Source of the DNA: Pseudomonadota bacterium
GTDB lineage: Bacteria; Pseudomonadota; Gammaproteobacteria; Xanthomonadales; Xanthomonadaceae
DNA length: 11,814 nucleotides
NCBI GenBank assembly: GCA_023388955.1
Contig: JAEWFH010000132.1
Location: 1 to 11,814 of the forward strand
Reading direction: 5' to 3'
Below are positions 1 to 10,210 of this stretch, piece after piece. The translations under genes and the position numbers were made by a program. The notes under the pieces are model-generated. The model was given only the letters and a program-made list of their open reading frames with translations. It did no database searches and had not been told where the DNA came from. Position 1 is the stretch's first letter, and every line of letters starts with the position of its first letter.

Positions 1-318
1 GGCCGGGGACTGCTCCCAGAACCAGCCGTCGTGCACGATGCCGGCGTTGTTGATGACGATGTCCGGCTCGCCTGCCTCCGCGCGTACCCGGGCGGCGGCG
101 GTGCGGATGTCGGGGGGCGAGGCCAGGTCCACCGTGTGGGCATGGATGCGGGCACCGCCGGCGGCCAGCTCCTCGCGGGTACGCGCCAGGCCGGGCCCGT
201 CCACGTCCCACAGGACCACGCTGGCGGCCTTCTCGGCTACCGCCCGCTGGGCGTAGAGCCGGCCCATCCCGATGGCGGCGCCGGTCACCAGGACCGTCCG
301 TCCTTCCACTGTCTTCAT
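1..318 (-). CDS. SDR-family NAD(P)-dependent oxidoreductase, partial (N-terminal 106 codons)
   Basis: This is the N-terminal Rossmann half of a short-chain dehydrogenase/reductase; the C-terminal half with the expected Ser and Tyr-x-x-x-Lys catalytic residues lies beyond the left edge. Visible motifs are the glycine-rich cofactor loop TGAAIGMG (residues 12-19), an acidic residue after the second strand (D38 in LWDVD, which usually favours NAD over NADP), VDL (63-65) for the adenine pocket and NNAG (90-93). The ATG at 318 is preceded by a strong AGGGGGAA ribosome site. SDRs oxidise or reduce hydroxyl/keto groups; the substrate cannot be read from this half. It lies 54 bp after the EamA exporter on the same strand, so it could be read through from it, but the good ribosome site and a CATAAT hexamer at 338-343 allow its own transcription. 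Family call secure, substrate unknown. Confidence 0.9.
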   Translation of the reverse strand, partial: MKTVEGRTVLVTGAAIGMGRLYAQRAVAEKAASVVLWDVDGPGLARTREELAAGGARIHAHTVDLASPPDIRTAAARVRAEAGEPDIVINNAGIVHDGWFWEQSPA

Positions 319-372
319 GTGTTTCCCCCTGCGCCCGATTATGCATGTCCCGGGTGCCGGGGTCTGCTGGGG
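319..372 (-). promoter_or_regulatory. Short gap with small hairpin and possible -10 for the SDR gene
   Basis: The 54 bp between the exporter stop and the dehydrogenase start hold a small GC hairpin (349-361, 5-bp stem CCCGG/CCGGG, 3-nt loop, no T-run) and, on the minus strand, CATAAT at 343-338, one mismatch from TATAAT. No convincing -35 sits 16-18 bp upstream. The hairpin could attenuate read-through and CATAAT could start a separate transcript; both are weak inferences from composition alone. Confidence 0.2.
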
Positions 373-1401
373 TCAGCGCGGGTTGTCCGGTTCCGGGACG
401 GCGGGGTCGGTGTGCCGGATGGTGGCCGGGGGGAGCCCGTCGTGGAGGGGCGCGCGCGCCTGCCGCACGGCGTTGCGGGTGGTGCCGACGCTGGCGGCGA
501 CCACCAGTGCGATCGCGACCGCGCGCAGTGCGCCGAAGGTCTGGTCGAGCATCACCCAGGCCACCGCGGCCGCGAACACCGGTTCCAGGCTGAGCAGCAC
601 GCTGAAGGTCGGCTTGGAAAGCCTGCGCAGCGCGCCCAGCTCCAGGGTGTAGGGCACGACCGAGGAGAGCAGGGCGACCCCGAGGATGAGACCGGCCAGT
701 TCCGGATGATGGACCGCCTGCAACGCCCCCTGGCCACCCGGGATCATCGTGCCCAGGGCGCCGATCGCCATGGCCAACGCCAGGCCGCCGACGCCGGGAA
801 CCTGCCGGCCGACCCGCGCCGAACACAGGATGTACGCCGCCCAGAAGCCACCGGCGACCAGCGCGAACCCGATGCCCACCGGGTCCAGCGACTCCGCGCC
901 GAGTGCGGACTCCACGCCCAGCAGGACCATGCCCGCGGCGGCGATGCCCACCCACACCATGTCGCGTGCGCTGCGCGAGAGCACGGCGGCCAGCAGCAGT
1001 GGTCCGATGAACTCGAACGAGACCGCGACCGCCAGTGGCAGGCGTTCGATGGAGGCGAAGAAGAACCCGTTCATCGCGCCCAGGCTGGCGCCCAGCAGCA
1101 CCACCCCGGTCCAGGCCTCGCGGCTCCAGCCCCAGAACGCCGGGCGGGCGATCGCCAGCAGGAACAGGGCGGCGAGTCCAAGCCGGAACGTGGTCACGCC
1201 CCAGGGACCCAGGTAGGGAAACAGGCCGTCGGCCAGTGCGGCCCCGAACTGCAGCGACAGGCATGAGCCGACGACCAGGAGCACGCCCGTGGCAGGCGAG
1301 GAATTTGGCGATGGCACCGGGGTTTCCAGTTGGTCGGCGGCGGGAGCCGTTCGCGGGCCACCATCGTCGGGGATGGCGCGGGATTGGTCCAGTGGAAACA
1401 C
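373..1401 (-). CDS. EamA-family (RhtA-like) inner-membrane exporter
   Basis: A 342-residue drug/metabolite-transporter protein with two EamA repeats and about ten hydrophobic helices from residue 38 to 308. It resembles the threonine/homoserine exporter RhtA more than other EamA proteins: the LPLAVAVSFEFIGPL stretch (121-135), SSVVPYTLELGALRRL (246-261) and the SLEPVFAA segment (271-278) match the conserved RhtA layout. The expected role is proton-driven export of amino acids or related metabolites; the substrate is unproven. The reading frame opens with GTG at 1401, 15 bp after the dnaE2 stop, with only a weak CGGAAC upstream. A hydrophilic leader of about 38 residues precedes helix 1, so the GTG at codon 29 is an alternative start. 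It also has a roughly 30-residue polar C-terminal tail. The spacing suggests co-transcription with the SOS operon, an unusual companion for a transporter. Confidence 0.9.
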   Translation of the reverse strand: MFPLDQSRAIPDDGGPRTAPAADQLETPVPSPNSSPATGVLLVVGSCLSLQFGAALADGLFPYLGPWGVTTFRLGLAALFLLAIARPAFWGWSREAWTGVVLLGASLGAMNGFFFASIERLPLAVAVSFEFIGPLLLAAVLSRSARDMVWVGIAAAGMVLLGVESALGAESLDPVGIGFALVAGGFWAAYILCSARVGRQVPGVGGLALAMAIGALGTMIPGGQGALQAVHHPELAGLILGVALLSSVVPYTLELGALRRLSKPTFSVLLSLEPVFAAAVAWVMLDQTFGALRAVAIALVVAASVGTTRNAVRQARAPLHDGLPPATIRHTDPAVPEPDNPR

Positions 1402-1416
1402 CGTTCCGTGGGCGGA

Positions 1417-4508
<3,092 letters not shown>

Positions 4509-4509
<1 letters not shown>

Positions 4510-5972
4510 CAGCCGAACCAGCCGTGGAGCAGGAAGCCCTCGCCCCCGGTCCTGCCATCGCGGTCGCCAGGGGCGTCGCCGGCGGCCCGGAAGGCCCAGG
4601 CCTGCTGGCCGGAGCTGGTGCGCAGGCGGTAGTAGTCGCGGCGGATGTCGCCTTCCCACCAGCCGGTCTCGATGCGCTCCGGCCCGGCGAGGACTTCGAT
4701 GCGATGGTCGCGCAGGGGTGCCGGGCGGGGCAGCAGCCAGCCCGGACGGTTGCCGGGTGGCGGGGCATGGGAGTCGCACGCCGGCGTGCCGGGTTTCGTG
4801 GCCGCACCGCCCGGCGCCAGGGCACGCTCCGGACGGTGGTCGGCCCGTACCGCCAGCCCGTGCACCGCGTCCTCGCCCAGGCGTGCGCGCAGGCGTTCGC
4901 GCAGCTGTTCCCAGGGCACCGCCTGCTGCGGGCGGGCATCGAACAGGTCGCGGCCGGCAGGCACGAACGGCGGCAGTTCGCGTGCCAGCAGGCGGACCCC
5001 GCGCACCGGCGCAGGAACGCTGGCCTGTTCCAGCCGGCCGCGGGACAGATCGAACAGCATCGCCGCGTCGCGTTCGGGGGCAAGCAGGCCGATGGACACC
5101 ACGGTGTCGGCGCGGCCTTCGTGCTCCAGCCGGAGTTCGAAGCGCTGCACGCCGTCGTCGCGGCCGGCCAGGAAGGCGGCCAGGTCGCCGGTCAGCCGGC
5201 GCAGCGGGAACAGCAGCGCCTGGCTGGACTCGACATCGAAGTTCAGCTCGATCCGCGCATGGAACTCATCCGGCGGCTGGTAGCACTGCAGCGGGGTGGG
5301 CAAGGTGCCGGTCAACCGGTCCAGGTGGGCCAGCGCTTCCGGCCCGACCCGCTTGCCGAGGGCGGCGCGGGGCAGGTCCAGCACCTGGCGCAGCCGGCGC
5401 AGGCCCATCCGTCGCAGGCTGGTCGCCACTTCCGGAACCAGCCCGCTGCGTTCCACCGGGAGCTGGCCCAGGGCGTTGTGCAGGGGAGCCGCGGCGGTGA
5501 TCGCCAGGCCATCATGGGCATTGGCCAGGGCGCGCGCCGCGTAGGGGTTGGGGGCCAGGGTGATGCGGTGGCGGAAGCCCAGCGCAGCCAGGTCCTCGCG
5601 CAGCTGCGCCTCGAACCGCGGCCAGGGCCCGAACAGCTTGAAACTGGCCTCCACCTCCAGCAGCAGGGTGGAAGGCAGGGTACGGCAGACCAGCGAGCTG
5701 TAGCGGTAGGCCCAGGCGGCGAGGAAGTCGTGCCAGCGCTCCGTTTCGGCAGGGTCATGCGCCACCGCGGCGAAGCGGCTGCACAGCGCCTGCGCCGCAC
5801 CCAGCGATTGCCCGGCGCGCAGCCCGGCCGCCCGCGCCGCCGGGTTGGCCGCGCGCAGCACGCGGCGCTGTGCCGGCCCGTCGACCAGCACCAGCGGAGC
5901 ACCGGGGTCGGGATGGCGGCGCAGGACGCCATCGAGCGCCAGTTGCGGCAGGAGGATGCAGGCCCAGAGCAC
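4509..5972 (-). CDS. imuB: ImuB, Y-family polymerase-like mutasome hub protein
   Basis: A 487-residue inactive relative of DinB-type Y-family polymerases. In characterised systems ImuB bridges DnaE2, ImuA and the sliding clamp. The fold is recognisable (MLWACILLPQLALDG at the N-terminus, STLLLEVEASFKLFG at 101-114), but the acidic residues that catalytic Y-family enzymes carry at the first beta strand and in the S-x-D-E motif are missing, as expected for ImuB. The C-terminal segment RIETGWWEGDIRRDYYRL (433-450) through AWAFR and the terminal FLLHGWFG are ImuB hallmarks. The clamp-binding site is expected around 339-344, where AGRDLF is read: it keeps D-L-F but lacks the leading Gln. Residues 383-410 form a low-complexity Pro/Ala/Gly linker. 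The start is GTG at 5972, 9 bp after the imuA stop, with TGAGG seven bases upstream; the stop overlaps the dnaE2 ATG, implying translational coupling. Confidence 0.95.
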
Positions 5973-5981
5973 CGGTTGGCC

Positions 5982-6614
5982 TCATTGCACCTGCGTGGCC
6001 GGAAGCGGGAAGGGCAGCGGCCGCGGCGGCGGGTTGCCACCGCGGCACTTGAGCACCCGCAGCTGCTGCGTGCCTGCCTCCATCGCGATCCGCAGTGCGG
6101 CCGGCGAAGGATTGGCCGCCGCACGCAACGGTCGCATCGCGAACCCCAGGCACTGGCCGGTTTCGGCCGCCACCTGCAGCCGCCGCAGGGCGCGGTCGTC
6201 GGCGCCCTGCGGCCAGCACAGCACCGCCGAGCACGCGGCCGAACGCAGGCACTGCTCGGCCGCCCACAGGGCATCCCGGCCTTCCGCGCGGACCACCTGG
6301 AGGCGTTGCAGGTGCACTCCGGCATCCGCCCAGGCCGGGGCGAAGGGCAGGTAGGGCGGGGCGATGAGCGCCACCATCCCGTCGCCCTGCGACAGCCGCG
6401 CCAGGGTCGGCCACAGCAGGCGCAGTTCGCCCACGCCGTCGGCCGGGAGCAGCAGTTCGGTCAGGGCATGCTCGGGCCAGCCACCGCCGGGCAGGGCGGC
6501 ATCCAGCGCCGGGTGTCCGGTCGGCTGCCGCGAGGGCGCCCGTTCGGCCGGCTGCCCGCCACGCCAGACCCGGCGCGAGGCCAGCAGGCTGTCCAGGGCG
6601 ACCACTGCGCCCAT
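5982..6614 (-). CDS. imuA: ImuA, RecA/SulA-like mutasome accessory protein
   Basis: A 210-residue protein with the RecA-like ImuA layout: TGHPALDAALPGGGWPEHALTELL (32-55), then a strand-rich core with VALIAPPYLPFAPAWADAGV (81-100) and LGFAMRPLRAA (156-166), and a basic/proline-rich tail. In studied bacteria ImuA (ImuA' in mycobacteria) binds ImuB and RecA and is needed for DnaE2-dependent damage-induced mutagenesis. The segment aligned with the RecA P-loop reads PADGVGELRLL (57-67) and lacks the Lys-Thr/Ser that would bind ATP phosphates, so ATP hydrolysis is unlikely. The ATG at 6614 shares its A with the lexA stop (TGATG) and is preceded by GAGG inside lexA. Identification rests on sequence character plus fixed position between lexA and imuB. 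Confidence 0.92.
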   Translation of the reverse strand: MGAVVALDSLLASRRVWRGGQPAERAPSRQPTGHPALDAALPGGGWPEHALTELLLPADGVGELRLLWPTLARLSQGDGMVALIAPPYLPFAPAWADAGVHLQRLQVVRAEGRDALWAAEQCLRSAACSAVLCWPQGADDRALRRLQVAAETGQCLGFAMRPLRAAANPSPAALRIAMEAGTQQLRVLKCRGGNPPPRPLPFPLPATQVQ

Positions 6615-7246
6615 CAGGACGGCCTCACCAGGCCGGCGAACAGGCCTTCGATGGCGAAGTCGGTCACCGTGTGATCGATTTCGATCGGTGTGTGTGCGGG
6701 GTTGCGCGGCAGCAGGCGCAGGTGGCGTGGGCCACTTTCGAGCCGCTTGACCGTCAGCTCGCCCTCGATGCGCGCGACCACCACCTGGCCGGTGCGCGCC
6801 TGCGGTGTGCGGTGCACCCCGATCAGGTCGCCGGGCAGGATCCCGTCGAGCAGCATCGAGTCGCCCTCGACCTCCAGCAGGAAGTCCGGGCGCAACCGGA
6901 ACACGGTGGGGTCGAGTTGTATTTCCCGGCGGACTTCGGGGTCGGAGCCGATCGGAGTGCCCGCGGCGACGCGACCGAGCAATGGCACCTGCAGCGGGGC
7001 CGGGCCGGGGAACATCGCACCCGTGGCGCTGGAGCCGGCCGCGGTCAGCCGGATCCCGCGGGCGCGGCCCGGGATGAGTTCCACCAGCCCGGCCCGGGCC
7101 AATGCCTCCAGGTGGTAGCGCGCCGAGCGGTTCTGGCGGAAGCCGAGGGCCCGCGCGATCTCCATCTGCGACGGCGGCCCGCCATGGGCGTCGATGTGCC
7201 CGCGCAGGTATTCGAGCAGGCGGTGCTGGGTATCGGTGAGCGGCAT
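6614..7246 (-). CDS. lexA: LexA-family SOS repressor, autocleaving (LexA2-like)
   Basis: A 210-residue transcriptional repressor that controls the operon it heads. The N-terminal winged helix-turn-helix spans about 1-68 (LTDTQHRLLEYL; PSQMEIARALGFRQNRSARYHLEALARAGL; wing GRARGIRL). The C-terminal S24 peptidase domain shows cleavage bond A95-G96 in GRVAAG, nucleophile S130 in EGDSMLLDG and general base K167 in ELTVKRLE. The 37-residue Ser-Lys spacing equals that of E. coli LexA (S119, K156), so RecA-stimulated self-cleavage should work. The recognition helix reads RQNRSARYHLEAL where standard LexA has SPNAAEEHLKAL, so its operator is probably not the standard one. Many Xanthomonadaceae carry a second LexA heading the imu cassette, and this looks like that paralog. 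The ATG at 7246 is chosen because the protein starts like other LexAs; the frame stays open to 7384 but would cross the divergent promoter region. No Shine-Dalgarno precedes it. Confidence 0.95.
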   Translation of the reverse strand: MPLTDTQHRLLEYLRGHIDAHGGPPSQMEIARALGFRQNRSARYHLEALARAGLVELIPGRARGIRLTAAGSSATGAMFPGPAPLQVPLLGRVAAGTPIGSDPEVRREIQLDPTVFRLRPDFLLEVEGDSMLLDGILPGDLIGVHRTPQARTGQVVVARIEGELTVKRLESGPRHLRLLPRNPAHTPIEIDHTVTDFAIEGLFAGLVRPS

Positions 7247-7250
7247 GGTG

Positions 7251-7266
7251 CTAATTCTAGTAACAG
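7251..7266. promoter_or_regulatory. Candidate LexA operator overlapping the lexA promoter
   Basis: The plus strand reads CTAATTCTAGTAACAG, a 16-bp imperfect dyad centred on CTAG with 5 of 8 symmetric pairs. It has the CT-N12-AG outline and one perfect half (ACAG) of the gammaproteobacterial CTGT-N8-ACAG LexA box. It is the only AT-rich patch in the region, ends five bases from the lexA ATG and covers the putative -10, as expected for an autorepressor site. It does not match the TTAG-N6-TACTA type described for Xanthomonas/Xylella LexA1, nor TGTACA-type sites. Position is persuasive, sequence match only partial. Confidence 0.4.
7254..7259 (-). promoter_or_regulatory. Putative -10 element of the lexA-imuAB-dnaE2 operon
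   Basis: On the minus strand the hexamer TAGAAT (one mismatch from TATAAT) ends 7 nt before the lexA ATG, placing the expected transcription start on or within about two bases of the start codon. The -35 region 17 bp upstream reads AGGATT, a poor match. Together with the absence of a ribosome site this suggests a leaderless or nearly leaderless mRNA from a weak, repressible promoter. Confidence 0.35.
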
Positions 7267-7268
7267 CT

Positions 7269-7312
7269 CCGGGAAAAATCCTGAATCGCCGTCCGGTTAC
7301 AGGTTTCCCCGG
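7269..7312. repeat. Imperfect inverted repeat in the lexA / cyclase divergent region
   Basis: The left arm 7269-7283 is CCGGGAAAAATCCTG and the right arm 7300-7312 is CAGGTTTCCCCGG, whose reverse complement CCGGGGAAACCTG matches the left arm at both ends with a two-base length difference. The spacer is 16 nt. It lies directly upstream of the lexA promoter and 75 bp before the cyclase start, so it could bind a dimeric regulator or form a cruciform. No known operator is recognised. The rest of the 140-bp intergenic region (7247-7386) shows the lexA promoter, the cyclase ribosome site and nothing else I can name. Confidence 0.35.
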
Positions 7313-7386
7313 CCTTGCCGTTACCGCCGGTGTACCCGAGCCTGGGCAAAATGCCACCGCAACCCGGTAGGAGAAAACGGACACAG

Positions 7387-8508
7387 ATGAAGCTGGACGA
7401 CGTCACCCTGGCCAGGCAGGCGCTGCGCCTGGGGCGCATGCGCAAGGCACTGGCATCGCATCTGGTGGTGGCGCTTCTGATCGTGCTGTGCGGTGTACTG
7501 GACGTACTGCCGGGGTGGGCGATCGTGGCCTACCTGGGGGTGACGTTCCTGGTCCAGGCGGCCTTCCATGGCGTGTTCCTGCTCCACCTGAACCTGCGCT
7601 TCCGCGATCCGAGCCTGACCTTCTGGCAGGTGCTGGCACCGATCCCGCCCGGCCTGTGGCTGGCCTATTTCATGTCCGATGCCACGTTGCGCCCAGTCAT
7701 CCCGATGCTGGTGGCGATCCCGGCCCTGTACGCGGTGCTCGCGCTGGGCACGCGGCAGCTGCTGGGTGTGGCGGGTTTCTTCCTCGGCAGCTACCTGGTC
7801 CTGCTGCTGGCGGTCTGGCGTCGTGACCCGGCTGTCTTCGACCCGGTCCAGGAAGGCATCGTGCTGCTCGCGTTCGTGGTGCTGATGGTCCAGCTGGCGG
7901 TGGTGGGCGGCTTCATCAGCCAGCTGCGCCGTACCCTGCATGCGCGCAACGTGCAGCTGCGCGGCACCATGGCGCGACTCAATACCGCCATGGCCGAGCT
8001 GGAGGTGCTGGCCACCCAGGACCCGTTGACCGGCGTATACAACCGCCGCCGCGTGCTGGAGCGCCTGGAAGAAGAGCTCGAACACAGCCGGCGTGGCGAA
8101 GTGCCGCTCTCGGTCTGCATGCTCGACGTCGACCATTTCAAGGAAATCAACGACGCGCACGGGCACCAGGCCGGCGACGCGGTGCTCCGGGACATCGCCA
8201 CCAGCCTGGCGGCCACGCTGCGCAGTACCGATTCGCTGGGCCGTTATGGCGGCGAGGAGTTCCTGCTCGTCCTGCCCCACACGCCGCTGGAGGGGGCTCT
8301 GGAAAAGGCGGACCGGGTCCGCCATGCGGTCCGGGCATGCCGGGCGGGGCAGGACACGGCCGTGACCGTATCGATCGGTGTTGCCACCTGGCGACCCGGC
8401 GACACCCTCGACGCGCTGGTGGCGCGTGCCGATGCAGCGCTGTACGAAGCCAAGACCGGCGGACGCGACCGGGTGGTGCTGGAACGCGGGGTGGTCCTGT
8501 CGGGGTAA
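7387..8508 (+). CDS. Membrane-bound GGDEF diguanylate cyclase
   Basis: A 373-residue inner-membrane signalling enzyme that should convert two GTP to cyclic di-GMP. Residues about 22-177 contain roughly six hydrophobic helices with short loops (a membrane sensor region of no family I can name), then a helical linker at 178-208, likely a coiled-coil dimeriser. The GGDEF domain runs from DPLTGVYNRR (212-221) through DVDHFKEINDAHGHQAGD (247-264) to the active-site loop GGEEF (288-292), VSIGVA (328-333) and the closing ALYEAKTGGRDRV. The inhibitory I-site RxxD is intact (R279-D282, five residues before GGEEF), so product feedback is expected. The ATG at 7387 is preferred because AGGAG lies at 7369-7373, though the 13-base spacing is long; in-frame ATGs at 7315 and 7351 lack ribosome sites. 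It is divergent from lexA and 34 bp ahead of the serine hydrolase, with which it may share a transcript. Confidence 0.95.
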   Translation: MKLDDVTLARQALRLGRMRKALASHLVVALLIVLCGVLDVLPGWAIVAYLGVTFLVQAAFHGVFLLHLNLRFRDPSLTFWQVLAPIPPGLWLAYFMSDATLRPVIPMLVAIPALYAVLALGTRQLLGVAGFFLGSYLVLLLAVWRRDPAVFDPVQEGIVLLAFVVLMVQLAVVGGFISQLRRTLHARNVQLRGTMARLNTAMAELEVLATQDPLTGVYNRRRVLERLEEELEHSRRGEVPLSVCMLDVDHFKEINDAHGHQAGDAVLRDIATSLAATLRSTDSLGRYGGEEFLLVLPHTPLEGALEKADRVRHAVRACRAGQDTAVTVSIGVATWRPGDTLDALVARADAALYEAKTGGRDRVVLERGVVLSG

Positions 8509-8542
8509 GGTTTCGTCCTCTGTCCATTCCGGGGAACCCCTG

Positions 8543-10201
8543 ATGCAGCATCCGTGTTTCCGCCTGCGCCTGGGCGCGCTGGCGCTCGGCCTTGCCCTTT
8601 CGCTCCCGCTGGCCGCCGTCCCGGTGCAGGCCGATGGCGCCGTGGAGGCCGCCGCCTCCGCGGGATTGCCCGACCGGCTCGCCACGCTGGATGTCCATGT
8701 CGAGCGCGTGCGCGAACAGTTCGACGTGCCGGGCATCGCGGTGGCGATCGTCAAGGACGGCGAGGTGCTGCTCGAACGCGGCTACGGGGTGAAGGACCTG
8801 GAAACCGGCGAGCCGGTGGATGCACGCACCCTGTTCGCGATCGCCTCCAACACCAAGGCCTTCACCTCCGCGGCGCTGTCGATGCTGGCCGACGAAGGCA
8901 AGCTGGAGCTGGAAGACCGGGTCATCGACCACCTGCCGTGGTTCCGCATGGCCGACCCGTACATCACCCGCGAGATGCGCGTGCGCGACCTGCTGGTCCA
9001 CCGCAGCGGCCTGCCACTGGGCGCCGGCGACCTGCTGTACTGGCCGACCAGCGACTACAGCACCCGCGAGGTCGCCGAGCGCCTGGCGCAGGTGCCGGTC
9101 GAGGGCGGCTTCCGCGAGAAGTACGCCTACGACAACATCCTCTTCGGCGTCGCCCAGCTGGTGGTCGAGGAGGTGAGCGGGCAGTCCTACCAGGCGTTCC
9201 TGCAGCAGCGCATCTTCGATCCGCTGGGCATGGCCGACACCCGCTTCAACTCCGACTACCTGGGGGAGACCGACAACGTCGCCACCGGTTATTCGAAGGC
9301 GGACTTCACCGAACTGGTGCCGGCGCCGCGGGTGAGCTGGCACAACGTGTCCGGCGCCGGCGGCCTGTACTCCAGCGTCCACGACCTGACCAACTGGGTG
9401 CGGGTGCAACTCGACCAGGGCGTGGTGTCCGGCGAGGGCGACGAGGCCGAGCGGCTGTTCAGCGAGAAGCGCCAGCAGGCCATGTGGCAGATGGTCACCC
9501 CGATCCCGGTCAACAAGCCGTCGGTGCCCGAGCTGGAGCCGGCGCAGCCGAACTTCCGCGGCTATGGCGAGGGCTGGAGCCTGGGCGACTTCCGCGGCGA
9601 GAAGCTGGTCTGGCACACCGGCGGCTGGCCGGGCTTCGTCTCGCGCATCACCCTGGTGCCGGAGCGCGAGCTGGGGGTGATCGTGTTGACCAGTGCCGAG
9701 AGCGGCGCCGCGTTCAACGCCATCACCCACGAGGTGCTCGACGCCTTCCTCGGCGCACCGGAGCATGACTGGATCGACGCGTTCGCCGCCGCCCGCGGCA
9801 GCCAGGAAGAGAAAGCGGAAAAGGACTGGCAGGCGCACCTGGACGCCCGCGATCGCGACAGCCGCGCCTCATTGCCGCTGGAGGGCTACGCCGATACCTA
9901 TCGCGATGCCTGGTACGGCGATGTCGTCATCAGCGAGGCGGGCGACGGGCTACGGATCAACTTCAGCCGCACGCCCGACCTGGCCGGGAAACTGGAGCAC
10001 TGGCAGGCCAATACCTTCATCGTGCGCTGGGACCAGCGCTGGCTCAACGCCGATGCCTTCATCACCTTCGACCTGGACCCGGACAACCAGGTGCGCGAGG
10101 CGCGGATGGAGGCGGTTTCGCCGCTGACCGACTTCAGCTTCGACTTCCACCACCTGCGGCTGGTGCCGGTCGATGACGACGACGATGACGGGAACGCCTG
10201 A
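8543..10201 (+). CDS. Secreted class C beta-lactamase-fold serine hydrolase with C-terminal DUF3471-like domain
   Basis: A 552-residue exported hydrolase of the AmpC/DD-peptidase/esterase superfamily. A signal peptide covers residues 1-30 (basic CFRLRLG, hydrophobic core, likely cut after VQA). The active-site triad of motifs is complete: S102-N-T-K105 (nucleophile and general base), Y196-D-N198 and H358-T-G360. The catalytic domain ends near 405. A linker rich in Lys/Asp/Glu leads to a beta-rich domain (about 445-541, GYADTYRDAWYGDVVI onward) resembling the DUF3471 domain often fused to these enzymes. The protein ends in six consecutive aspartates (544-549). True antibiotic hydrolysis cannot be inferred: family members include peptidases, esterases and amidases, and the protein is far longer than AmpC (about 380). 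The ATG at 8543 has GGGGAA six bases upstream and begins exactly at the signal peptide. It follows the cyclase by 34 bp. Confidence 0.93.
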   Translation: MQHPCFRLRLGALALGLALSLPLAAVPVQADGAVEAAASAGLPDRLATLDVHVERVREQFDVPGIAVAIVKDGEVLLERGYGVKDLETGEPVDARTLFAIASNTKAFTSAALSMLADEGKLELEDRVIDHLPWFRMADPYITREMRVRDLLVHRSGLPLGAGDLLYWPTSDYSTREVAERLAQVPVEGGFREKYAYDNILFGVAQLVVEEVSGQSYQAFLQQRIFDPLGMADTRFNSDYLGETDNVATGYSKADFTELVPAPRVSWHNVSGAGGLYSSVHDLTNWVRVQLDQGVVSGEGDEAERLFSEKRQQAMWQMVTPIPVNKPSVPELEPAQPNFRGYGEGWSLGDFRGEKLVWHTGGWPGFVSRITLVPERELGVIVLTSAESGAAFNAITHEVLDAFLGAPEHDWIDAFAAARGSQEEKAEKDWQAHLDARDRDSRASLPLEGYADTYRDAWYGDVVISEAGDGLRINFSRTPDLAGKLEHWQANTFIVRWDQRWLNADAFITFDLDPDNQVREARMEAVSPLTDFSFDFHHLRLVPVDDDDDDGNA

Positions 10202-10210
10202 CGTCCATGG

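Noticed and set aside
4510..4779. N-terminal extension of dnaE2 by 90 codons into imuB
   Set aside because: The extension is Pro/Arg-rich and unlike DnaE2, which normally starts at the PHP-domain MDYAELHCLS; the ATG at 4509 overlaps the imuB stop as in related cassettes.
4524..6674. Long plus-strand open frame (716 codons) antisense to imuB and imuA
   Set aside because: Low-complexity Gln/Arg/Gly/Ala composition with no motif; it mirrors two well-supported genes.
7251..7266. Xanthomonas LexA1-type box (TTAG-N6-TACTA) at the lexA promoter
   Set aside because: Half-site-like pieces CTAA and TAGTAA are present but in the wrong order and spacing; only a partial CTGT-N8-ACAG-like dyad can be supported.
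7247..7384. N-terminal extension of lexA by 46 codons
   Set aside because: It would cross the divergent promoter region and adds sequence not found in LexA; the ATG at 7246 gives the family's standard N-terminus and length.
8531..8540. GGGGAACCCC as a terminator between the cyclase and the hydrolase
   Set aside because: The loop would be two bases and there is no T-run; the GGGGAA is better explained as the ribosome site of the hydrolase.
8147..9838. Minus-strand open frame (563 codons) opposite the cyclase and hydrolase
   Set aside because: His/Gln/Arg-rich shadow; both plus-strand genes beneath it have intact catalytic motifs.
8543..10201. AmpC beta-lactamase resistance gene
   Set aside because: The superfamily motifs are present, but the length, C-terminal domain and overall character fit the broad serine-hydrolase group; antibiotic hydrolysis is not supported.
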